This document shows positions 8,768-15,740 of a DNA stretch of 64,000 nt, piece by piece. The notes below the pieces were generated by a model. That model was not told the DNA's origin and did not search any database. It saw only the letters and a program-made list of their open reading frames with translations. This stretch comes from GWC2-45-44 sp041661665 (lineage in GTDB: Bacteria; Planctomycetota; Phycisphaerae; Sedimentisphaerales; UBA12454). The stretch covers positions 90,544 to 154,543 of the forward strand of contig JBAZTW010000001.1 in the NCBI GenBank assembly GCA_041661665.1. The letters run 5' to 3'. The translations under genes and the position numbers were made by a program. Each line of letters begins with the position of its first letter. Positions within the stretch are counted from its first letter, which is position 1.

Positions 8768-8856
8768 GCGTGGGCTAAGAGCCCACCCTACAAAACTGGA
8801 TTCCCGCTTTCGCGGGAATGACAAAGATTTCTCCCTGCGCTGTCGCTTGGGCTCTG
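8768..8856. repeat. Composite palindromic repeat, copy 2
   Basis: This copy has three units: the GTGGGCT/AGCCCAC hairpin (8768-8791), the CCCGC/GCGGG hairpin (8798-8824), and the 26-bp unit (8831-8856) that also sits inside comEC at 6238. Confidence 0.8.
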
Positions 8857-8860
8857 TTGT

Positions 8861-10171
8861 CTATATTTTATATTTTCGTATAATAACGACGTTATTTTGT
8901 CCGCCGAAGCCGAAAGATTCGTCCATCGCGATATTAACATCGGCTTTTCTTGGCTTGTTCGGTACATAATCCAAATCGAGAGCAGGGTCAGGGTCGTTAT
9001 AATTTATCGTAGGCGGCAGGATTCCATCGCGTATAGCAAGAATGCAGGTAATCAATTCAGCGGCACCGGCAGCTCCGATTAAATGGCCGAGCATACTCTT
9101 GACGCTGCTGGCGGGTATGTTTTTCGCTTTTTCCTTGAAGACAGTTTTGATAGCAAGCGTTTCGATGGAGTCGTTTTCGCTGGTGCTTGTGCCATGTGTG
9201 CTTATGTAGTCGATATCTTTGTTTGTGAGTTTGGCATCTTTTAATGCTGATTCGATGGCGAAGACTGCGCCGCGGGCTTCTTCGTGCATATCTGTAACGC
9301 GGAAGGCATCGTTGCTGCTGCCGAAGCCGATAACCTCGGCGAGAATTTCGGCGTTTCTTTTTTTTGCTGATTCGAGAGTTTCGAGAATTACAATCGCGGC
9401 TCCTTCGCCGATAACAAAGCCATCTCTGCTTGCGGTGAAAGGTCGCGATGCGGTTTGCGGGCTGTCGTTGCGAGTTGAAAGGGCGGTAAGACGATTGAAG
9501 CCTGTTATTCCGAGCGGGTGTATCATCGAATGTGCGCCGCCTGCAATCATAATGTCAGCTCTGCCGGATTGAATGATTTTGAAAGCTTCGCCGACGGACT
9601 GAGTACTTGCTGCACAGGCAGTGAGGCAGCTTCGGACTGTTCCGCGAGCGCCGGTGAGCATCGCCAGATGAGCGGCGGGCATATTCGGCTCCTGCTCAAG
9701 TTCGCGCCAGGCGGTCATTTTGCCGAAAGCGACCCCAGCCCATTTGTTCCAGTCCATATTGTTGTTCGCATCGTCCCAGCCCTGCACGATAGCATTGAAG
9801 AAATTTTCATTGTCAACGGAGCCTTCGCCTGCGCCGAGATAAATTCCCATTCTTTTGCGGTCGATGCCGTCGGCGGGATGCTCGGTTTCTATATTTATTT
9901 TTGCCTGTTTGCAGGCTTCAGCGGCTGCGCCAACTGCAAAGCGACTGTGGCGATTGCCTTGTTCGTGGAGTTTTGGATTTTTTGTATATTTTGTTATGTC
10001 GAAATTTTTGACTTCGGAGCAGAATTTTGTCGGAAAAGTCGAAGCATCAAAAATCGTGGTTGTGTCCACGCCGCTGCGGCAATTGAGAATGTTATCCCAC
10101 ATTGTCGGCACATCGTTGCCTAAAGGACAAACTATTCCAATGCCGGTTATAACTACTCTTTGCTTCATCAT
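8861..10171 (-). CDS. fabF: 3-oxoacyl-ACP synthase II (KS1), catalytically complete
   Basis: This ketosynthase condenses malonyl-ACP with an acyl-ACP. It has 436 residues with the thiolase-fold family pattern. The nucleophile is in LTACAAS, the first His in STHGTST and the second His in LGHLIGAAGAAE, so Cys-His-His is intact. It follows the degenerate paralogue KS2 after 52 bp that include a palindromic repeat. It is the last gene of the ACP/hotdog/KS cluster. By analogy with KS-chain-length-factor pairs it may work as a heterodimer with KS2. Two consecutive ATG codons (10171, 10168) compete as start, and neither has a strong ribosome site. Confidence 0.9.
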   Translation of the reverse strand: MMKQRVVITGIGIVCPLGNDVPTMWDNILNCRSGVDTTTIFDASTFPTKFCSEVKNFDITKYTKNPKLHEQGNRHSRFAVGAAAEACKQAKINIETEHPADGIDRKRMGIYLGAGEGSVDNENFFNAIVQGWDDANNNMDWNKWAGVAFGKMTAWRELEQEPNMPAAHLAMLTGARGTVRSCLTACAASTQSVGEAFKIIQSGRADIMIAGGAHSMIHPLGITGFNRLTALSTRNDSPQTASRPFTASRDGFVIGEGAAIVILETLESAKKRNAEILAEVIGFGSSNDAFRVTDMHEEARGAVFAIESALKDAKLTNKDIDYISTHGTSTSENDSIETLAIKTVFKEKAKNIPASSVKSMLGHLIGAAGAAELITCILAIRDGILPPTINYNDPDPALDLDYVPNKPRKADVNIAMDESFGFGGQNNVVIIRKYKI

Positions 10172-10196
10172 ATTTTCACGAATAATATAAACAACC

Positions 10197-10220
10197 GCGT
10201 GGGCTAAGAGCCCACCCTAC
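10197..10220. repeat. Palindromic repeat, copy 3 (first unit only)
   Basis: The GTGGGCT/AGCCCAC hairpin unit lies between the two ketosynthase genes. It matches 8768-8791 base for base. Confidence 0.8.
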
Positions 10221-10223
10221 AAT

Positions 10224-11525
10224 TTATTTTTTTAGTACAACTGCCGCGGTTTGGCCGCCGTAGGTATAACTGCAGCAGAGAACGTAATTGATATTTTTAT
10301 TAATCGAATGTTTTGCGATATTAAGTTTTGAAACATTGTTTTCGCAGTTTTTGGCGGCTGGTATAATTCCATCTCTCATCATACAGCAGGCGGCGATAAC
10401 ATCAACCGCGCCGGCAGCAGCGCCGGTGTTGCTGACCAAACTTTTTGTCGGAAAGACAGGTATTGCATCGGCGGCGTTTCCAAGTACGCTGTGGATTGCC
10501 GCGGCCTCGGCGGCATCATCGGCCAATATGCTTGTGCCGTGAGGGATTATCAAATCGAGCTGCTGAGGGGTTATCTTTGCTTCTTCGAGAGCAGATTCGA
10601 TGGCGTATTGAATGCCTTTGCCATCATTTTCGATTGATTCGTATTTTGAATTTATGCTGCAACTCTGGCCGAGGCCTGCGATTTGAGCGTAAATTTTCGC
10701 GTTGCGATTTTTGGCATTGTCGGGTGATTCCATTACTATGCATGCCGCGGCTTCACCGAAAACTGAGCCGGATGCTTTCGCGTCGAAAGGTCGGCAGGCG
10801 GCTGCGGGATTATCGTTATAATTACTTGCTGCTCTTTTCAGCAGGCATTGCCTGATGTGGACAATCGGATTTACTTTCGCTTCACCGCCGCCGGCAAGAG
10901 CGACATCTGCATCGCCTCGCTGGATTATCTGTGCGGCTTCGCCGATTGCGATTTGGGCTGCGGCTTCAGCGCAGGTGATTGTGTTGCTGGGACCCTGAAT
11001 GTCGTGGATAATGCCGACGTGGCAGGCGAGCATATTGGGCAGATATTTCAAAAGCCAAAGCGGCGTTAAAAGATTTATGCCGTCGGAGCCCCATTTTTTT
11101 ATATCGAATTTGCCGTCGGTAATGCTTTTTGCGACAGCGGGGGCAAGTTCAATCAGGTCGCAGCTAATCAAGCCTGCACCGAGAGTAATTGCTGTTCGCT
11201 TTGGATTGATTGTGATGTTCTGCTCGTCGAAAGCCTTTGTTACGATGCCTGCATCTTTGAAAGCGTCATCGGCGGCGACGATTGAAAGCTCAATGTCGCG
11301 GGACATCAGCTTGGTTGTTTTTCGCATCGCCTTTGGAACGTAATCGCGAATGCTGAATTCGGGGGCTTGTCCTGCGATTTGGCAGGTGAAGCCGGCAGGG
11401 TCGAAAGCTGTGATTCTGTTGATTCCGCATTTTCCCTGCTGAATGGCAAGCCACCAATCTTTGTAGCTTAATCCCAGCGGAGTGATTGCACCCAGACCAG
11501 TGATTACGGCGAGAGGGACGGTCAT
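10224..11525 (-). CDS. Degenerate ketosynthase paralogue (KS2), chain-length-factor-like
   Basis: The protein has 433 residues and keeps the full ketosynthase fold. When lined up without gaps against KS1 next door, the active site has changed. The nucleophilic Cys of LTACAAS is Glu in ITCAEAA, and the second His of GHLIG is Asn in VSNTG. The first His is kept in IPHGTS. Such loss is typical of chain-length factors and decarboxylating KS subunits, where Cys is usually Gln. Its start overlaps the stop of hotdog A by four bases (ATGA), so the two are probably coupled. I infer a non-condensing partner of KS1. Confidence 0.85.
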   Translation of the reverse strand: MTVPLAVITGLGAITPLGLSYKDWWLAIQQGKCGINRITAFDPAGFTCQIAGQAPEFSIRDYVPKAMRKTTKLMSRDIELSIVAADDAFKDAGIVTKAFDEQNITINPKRTAITLGAGLISCDLIELAPAVAKSITDGKFDIKKWGSDGINLLTPLWLLKYLPNMLACHVGIIHDIQGPSNTITCAEAAAQIAIGEAAQIIQRGDADVALAGGGEAKVNPIVHIRQCLLKRAASNYNDNPAAACRPFDAKASGSVFGEAAACIVMESPDNAKNRNAKIYAQIAGLGQSCSINSKYESIENDGKGIQYAIESALEEAKITPQQLDLIIPHGTSILADDAAEAAAIHSVLGNAADAIPVFPTKSLVSNTGAAAGAVDVIAACCMMRDGIIPAAKNCENNVSKLNIAKHSINKNINYVLCCSYTYGGQTAAVVLKK

Positions 11526-12016
11526 CTTGCCGCGCTCCCGAAAGCGGGGGCGTCAATGCCGGACGCTCTTAAGACCACGCCGAAAAGGTCGGTGAAAACG
11601 AAATTTTCTTTTGGGAATTGTTTGCCCGCAAGATTCTGGTCGATGTGGCTGAACATAAGGTCAACCTCGGCAATCATTTCGTCGCCCCGCATAATTTTGC
11701 CGGTTGTGCTTGCGGCTTCCGGCGCGATGGAAGTGATATCGGCGCATAATTTTATGGTGTCGCCCGGACGGACGTAATTGAAGAATGCGGCCTTGTTGAT
11801 TTTCGCAAGGATAACTTTTTCCCTGAATCCGCGAGCCTCGCCTACAAGAATGCCCGCCGTTTGTGCCATTGCCTCAATCATAAGGCATTCAGGCATCATC
11901 GGAAAACCGGGGAAATTATCGTGGAGATGCTCCTCAGCCATAGTTACATTCTTTATGGCCACAGCGTTTTTGCCGCTGTTGAACTCAACGAATTTATCAA
12001 TCCATATCCAACGCAT
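11522..12016 (-). CDS. FabZ-like hotdog protein A, lacks catalytic His
   Basis: The 164-residue hotdog-fold protein resembles 3-hydroxyacyl-ACP dehydratases. The signature region reads DNFPGFPMMPECLMIEAMAQ: the catalytic His of HFPG is Asn, while the catalytic Glu of EAMAQ, 14 residues later, is kept. The PG that normally follows is PE. Hotdog B at 12504 has the opposite defect. In FabA/FabZ dimers the His and the acid come from different subunits, so A and B could build one complete site between them. It lies between ACP and KS2, overlapping KS2 by four bases. Confidence 0.85.
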   Translation of the reverse strand: MRWIWIDKFVEFNSGKNAVAIKNVTMAEEHLHDNFPGFPMMPECLMIEAMAQTAGILVGEARGFREKVILAKINKAAFFNYVRPGDTIKLCADITSIAPEAASTTGKIMRGDEMIAEVDLMFSHIDQNLAGKQFPKENFVFTDLFGVVLRASGIDAPAFGSAAR

Positions 12017-12088
12017 AAAAGAAAATCAAAAATCAAAATTAAAAAATCAAAATTAAGGGCTGCCTTCGGCAGAACTAATTTTATTTTA
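12017..12088. repeat. AATCAAAA low-complexity spacer with small hairpin
   Basis: The 72-bp gap between ACP and hotdog A is an imperfect repeat of AAATCAAAATTA followed by a CTGCC-TTC-GGCAG hairpin. It may act as a processing or pause point, and no gene is seen. Confidence 0.4.
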
Positions 12089-12478
12089 TCAGTTTAACTT
12101 TGCCGCGACGAAGTCAACTAATACCTGTACGGTAAATAAGTCGCCGATTTTGTTCACATTAGGGTCTGCGGCAAACTTTGAAATGTCAGTGTGCGGCATA
12201 CGCTTTTTCAACTCGTCGAGACCTTTCTGTGTGAGCTTGCCGCCGCTGACGAAATCAGCGGTACTCAGCAGAGCTTCGGCAGGAAACAGTTCTTCACGCG
12301 GAATTTTAATGCCGAAAGCCTTTTCCATACGGAAAACGATATCGAGGAAATCGATGCTCTCTGCACCAAGGTCTGCCATCAGTTTGGCCTGCGGCGTAAC
12401 TTCATCATCATCAACGCCGAGCGCATCAACAAGAACATCCTGAATTTCCTTTAAAATTTCATCTTTTGTCATTGCCAT
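12089..12478 (-). CDS. Acyl carrier protein with long insertion
   Basis: The protein carries acyl chains on a phosphopantetheine arm. The attachment Ser is in LGAESIDFLDIVF, at the start of helix II. The family norm is about 78 residues, and this one has 129. The extra 45 or so residues lie between the acidic loop after helix II and the last helix (FTVQVLVDFVAAKL). It is flanked by the two hotdog genes and followed by the KS pair, so it is probably their dedicated carrier. It is not clearly the housekeeping ACP of general fatty acid synthesis. Confidence 0.9.
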   Translation of the reverse strand: MAMTKDEILKEIQDVLVDALGVDDDEVTPQAKLMADLGAESIDFLDIVFRMEKAFGIKIPREELFPAEALLSTADFVSGGKLTQKGLDELKKRMPHTDISKFAADPNVNKIGDLFTVQVLVDFVAAKLN

Positions 12479-12503
12479 AAAATAACTCCAAAAAAATAGT
12501 CAG

Positions 12504-12977
12504 CTATTGACCGCTATACAATAATTTGTATCGCTCTTTTAATTTTTCAATAATATACGCGTCTTCAATGGCGAATTTTGAATTCTTCTCGGCAAGGTTA
12601 AAATGCCGAAGGCTGAACCGGGCATCAACAATCGGCTCACCATTACATTCGCCGCTGCCGACGAAAGAACTTATGTTGTCTTCAATATCTTTTGCTGTTA
12701 CCGTGTACCGTATCTGCATACCGGGAGCGGCAAAGCTCTTATATTTTACATTTTTTGCCTGAGCAAGCAACACCATACTATTGGCGAAGTTTTGGCTCTG
12801 TCTGACTAACCAACAGGCCGATTCGATTAGCCCCTGAAGCAGAAAAACGCCCGGCAAGACCGGAAAAACCGGAAAGTGGTCAGCCAAATACTCTTCGCTA
12901 AGAGATACGTTCTTTGTCGTGATTATCTCTTTGGCTGTTTCTAATTTAACTATTTTATCAATTAGTACGAATTTCAT
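12504..12977 (-). CDS. FabZ-like hotdog protein B, lacks catalytic Glu
   Basis: This 157-residue hotdog protein is a second FabZ relative. The region DHFPVFPVLPGVFLLQGLIE keeps the catalytic His of HFP, but the acid 14 residues later is Gln where FabZ has Glu. Hotdog A has the complementary defect, so a mixed dimer would have one complete site and one dead site. It lies just upstream of ACP with a 25-bp gap and downstream of yebC. It may instead be a thioesterase-like or purely structural subunit. Confidence 0.8.
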   Translation of the reverse strand: MKFVLIDKIVKLETAKEIITTKNVSLSEEYLADHFPVFPVLPGVFLLQGLIESACWLVRQSQNFANSMVLLAQAKNVKYKSFAAPGMQIRYTVTAKDIEDNISSFVGSGECNGEPIVDARFSLRHFNLAEKNSKFAIEDAYIIEKLKERYKLLYSGQ

Positions 12978-13033
12978 AATTCGGCGTATTGTAGTGATTT
13001 ACTTTCCATTTTCCAGTGTTTTCTCAGCGGAAC

Positions 13034-13783
13034 TTATTGCAGTTTAGCGATTATGTCGTCTGGAATGTCGAAATTGGCATAGACATTCTGCACATCGTCG
13101 TGCTCTTCAAATTCCTCCATAATGGCAAGAATCTTGCGAGCTTTTTCTATATCCGTAACCGGCACGCTGTTTTGCGGCAGCATCGACAATTCTGCTACTT
13201 CTGTCGGAATCTTTTTTTCATCAAGCGTTTTTTTCAGTTCGTCAAACGCGGCAGGTTCGCAGGTGATTTCATAGACGCTGCCGGTGTTTTTGATGTCTTC
13301 AGCGCCCGCTGAAAGCGCAAGCTCCATAAGGTCGTCTTCCTTTATGGCGGTAAGCGGGACAGTGAAAAGTCCTTTCTTGCTGAACAGATAATTCACGCAG
13401 CCGGTCGAGCCGAGCGTTCCGCCGAAGTGTTCAAAAATTTTTCTGATTTCCGGGGCAGTACGTTGCCGATTGTCAGTGAGGACATCAGCCATCATAGCGA
13501 TACCGCCTGGTGCGTATCCTTCATACAAAATTGAAACGAAAGAAACTGTATCTCCGCTGCCGGCGCCTTTTTTGACGGCTTTTTCGATTGTATCTTTGGG
13601 CATATTGGCAGCTTTGGCCTTGTCGATTGCGTATCGCAAGGCGAGGTTTTGCGAAGGGTCGCCTCCACCGTTTTTGGCTGCGACAATGATGGTTCTGGCG
13701 ATTTTGCTCCAGACCTTGCCTCTCTTGGCGTCGTTTGCCGCCTTTTTATGTTTAATACCAGCCCAGTGTGAATGTCCTGACAT
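13034..13783 (-). CDS. yebC: YebC/TACO1 family translation or transcription factor
   Basis: The protein has 249 residues and opens with MSGHSHWAGIKHKKA, the hallmark of the family. GGDPSQN and NMPKDTIEKAVKKG follow. Bacterial members were long annotated as transcriptional regulators, and recent work links the family to translation of proline-rich or difficult sequences. It lies between hisG and hotdog B in the long minus-strand array. Confidence 0.93.
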   Translation of the reverse strand: MSGHSHWAGIKHKKAANDAKRGKVWSKIARTIIVAAKNGGGDPSQNLALRYAIDKAKAANMPKDTIEKAVKKGAGSGDTVSFVSILYEGYAPGGIAMMADVLTDNRQRTAPEIRKIFEHFGGTLGSTGCVNYLFSKKGLFTVPLTAIKEDDLMELALSAGAEDIKNTGSVYEITCEPAAFDELKKTLDEKKIPTEVAELSMLPQNSVPVTDIEKARKILAIMEEFEEHDDVQNVYANFDIPDDIIAKLQ

Positions 13784-13804
13784 AATTTAAAACCTTAATC
13801 CTAA

Positions 13805-14680
13805 TCAGTGAATTACTTTATTAAGCGGATAAGTGATAATGCCTGAGGCTCCTGCACGTTTGAGCTTTGGCACGATAGTTCTTTCTGTTTTGACATCGAC
13901 AACGACTTCGATAGCGACAAAGCTGCCGTCAGCAAGCGGCGAAACTGTGGGGCTTTTCTCGGCAGGGAGGATTTTCAGCACAGCGTCGAGGCTTTTTCTG
14001 GCAACGTTCATTTTCAGGCCGACGGTTGTTTTGGCGTCAATCGCGGCGTTTAAGAGAATAGAGATGTTTTCAATTTTTTCGCGTTTGAATTTATCTTTCC
14101 ACGCTTCTTTGTTCGCGATAAACCGGGTGGTCGAACTCATCAGGGTATCTATAATTCTCAGATTGTTCGCCTTGATGCTTGAGCCTGTCTCGGTGAGTTC
14201 GACGATGGCGTTGACCAAACGCGCCTTAACTTCTGTCGCGCCCCAGCTAAATTCCACTTTGACGTTTATTTTTTTCTTTTTGAAGTAATCCTTTGTTACG
14301 CCGACCAATTCTGTCGCGATGATTCCGCCTTCGAGGTCTTCAGGCTTTTTCACAGGCGATTCGTTCGGCACAGCCAGAACCCATTTAGCGGGATTTGAAG
14401 TTGCCTTGCTGTACAGCAGTTGGCAGACTTCGGTTACGCTTGATTTGTTTTCGAGAATCCAGTCTTGTCCTGTGAAGCCCGCGTCAAGAACGCCGTCTTC
14501 GACGTATCTGCTCATTTCCTGAGCGCGGAGCATAATAAGCTGAATTTCGGTATCGTCGATTTGCGGGAAATAACTTCTTTCATAGCCGGTTATATGGAAG
14601 CCGGCCTTTTCAAAAAGCTCAAAGGTTGCGTTCTGTAAACTTCCTTTTGGGACACCGAGTTTTAAAATTTTATCTGCCAT
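13805..14680 (-). CDS. hisG: ATP phosphoribosyltransferase, long form
   Basis: This enzyme carries out the first step of histidine synthesis, joining ATP and PRPP. It has 291 residues and is the long form: a bilobed catalytic part (LGVPKGSLQ at the start, DAGFTGQDWI near residue 80, ELTETGSS near residue 165) and a C-terminal ferredoxin-like regulatory domain from about residue 215 that binds histidine. No HisZ is expected with this form. No other his gene is in the window. It sits 9 bp downstream of the EndoIII-like gene and is probably co-transcribed. Confidence 0.93.
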   Translation of the reverse strand: MADKILKLGVPKGSLQNATFELFEKAGFHITGYERSYFPQIDDTEIQLIMLRAQEMSRYVEDGVLDAGFTGQDWILENKSSVTEVCQLLYSKATSNPAKWVLAVPNESPVKKPEDLEGGIIATELVGVTKDYFKKKKINVKVEFSWGATEVKARLVNAIVELTETGSSIKANNLRIIDTLMSSTTRFIANKEAWKDKFKREKIENISILLNAAIDAKTTVGLKMNVARKSLDAVLKILPAEKSPTVSPLADGSFVAIEVVVDVKTERTIVPKLKRAGASGIITYPLNKVIH

Positions 14681-14689
14681 TGCCGTTTC

Positions 14690-15370
14690 CTATTTTTTTG
14701 GTTTGTTCTTTTTCTGTGCGGCGGATTTTGACTTATCGTCCGCCAGTATTTGCGCAGCTTTGGGATTGGCAAGTTCGCTGTCGTGCCGAATTACAGTATA
14801 AAAGGGATACACCTCTGCTGCGGAAATATGCTTTTCGATAAACGCTTCTGCCTGGATACTGTCGGCATCAGAGTCGATAATACCAAAAGTTTTGAGGTAC
14901 TGAATCATTTTTTCGGTCATCGGCACAGCGTGAGCGTTCAGTACCATCATCATAATATAGGCACGGACAAAATCAGTCATACCGCTGAATTTTTCGAGAA
15001 TTTCTCTTGTGTTTTTTTTGCCGGAGTTTGTCAAATCCTCCGGTGAAAGGCAGTCATACTTCTGGAAAATGGCGTTTAACAGCGCAATGAGCTTTGCGGC
15101 GCATTTCTCAATTCCCTGGATATCGTGGCCGATAGCCTCGACTATTTCCTCAATTCTGGCGACCCTAAGGTCGTTAAAGTCAACGAAATGCGACTGAATT
15201 TTTTTAATAGCGGCTCTTGCCGCGGCCTCAGTCGTATTTTCGCAGAGTATCGCAAAGACAAGCGTTTCGATAAAGTCGCTGTGCGATGGTTTCTTTGGTT
15301 TTTCACCGCTTTTTTTCAGGGCTGTGAAAAGTTTTTTTAGTTTTAGAACATCCTGACCGCTGGTTTTCAT
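14690..15370 (-). CDS. Endonuclease III-like (HhH-GPD fold) protein, probably non-catalytic
   Basis: Residues 30-190 follow the helical pattern of endonuclease III: SDFIETLVFAILCENTTEAAARAAIKKI near the N-terminus and a helix-hairpin-helix-like FSGMTDFVRAYI. The expected catalytic Lys in LPGVGRKTA and the Asp of VDTHI are not present, and there are no C-terminal iron-sulfur cysteines. The last 25 residues are a Lys-rich tail. Its start overlaps the rbfA stop by four bases (ATGA), which ties it to the ribosome-biogenesis genes. I infer a DNA- or RNA-binding protein that has lost glycosylase activity; the family call is moderate. Confidence 0.6.
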   Translation of the reverse strand: MKTSGQDVLKLKKLFTALKKSGEKPKKPSHSDFIETLVFAILCENTTEAAARAAIKKIQSHFVDFNDLRVARIEEIVEAIGHDIQGIEKCAAKLIALLNAIFQKYDCLSPEDLTNSGKKNTREILEKFSGMTDFVRAYIMMMVLNAHAVPMTEKMIQYLKTFGIIDSDADSIQAEAFIEKHISAAEVYPFYTVIRHDSELANPKAAQILADDKSKSAAQKKNKPKK

Positions 15371-15735
15371 TTTTTTTCTTCTGTAAATTCTTTTGAAACT
15401 TCTTCAATTATTCTAAGCGTTTCCATAGTTTTTTTCAGTCTGTCGTCGAGATGAAACGACAGATGCGGGCAAAATCTGCTCTTTACATAATTGCCCAAAA
15501 GCGACTGAATATGGCCTGCAGCGTGCTGTATCGCAGTAAAAGCAGCCTTCTGTTTGGCGGCAGATGCGCCCATAATACTCAAAAAAACGTCGGCCTTTTT
15601 CAAGTCCGGCTCAATTTTTACTTCAGTTATACTTATGAAGCCTTCTATACGAGGGTCCTGAAGGTGGTTATTGACGATGTCGCTAACCGCCTCTTTGACG
15701 ACTCTGGCCATTCTGTCCTGTCTTCTCTGCGCCAT
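15367..15735 (-). CDS. rbfA: Ribosome-binding factor A
   Basis: This small KH-fold protein binds the 30S subunit late in assembly and helps mature the 16S rRNA 5' end. It has 122 residues and opens with RRQDRMARVVKEAVSDIV, with DPRIEGFISITEVKIEPDL following, both typical. It starts 5 bp after infB and overlaps the EndoIII-like gene, in the classic nusA-infB-rbfA order. Confidence 0.93.
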   Translation of the reverse strand: MAQRRQDRMARVVKEAVSDIVNNHLQDPRIEGFISITEVKIEPDLKKADVFLSIMGASAAKQKAAFTAIQHAAGHIQSLLGNYVKSRFCPHLSFHLDDRLKKTMETLRIIEEVSKEFTEEKK

Positions 15736-15740
15736 ATCTG

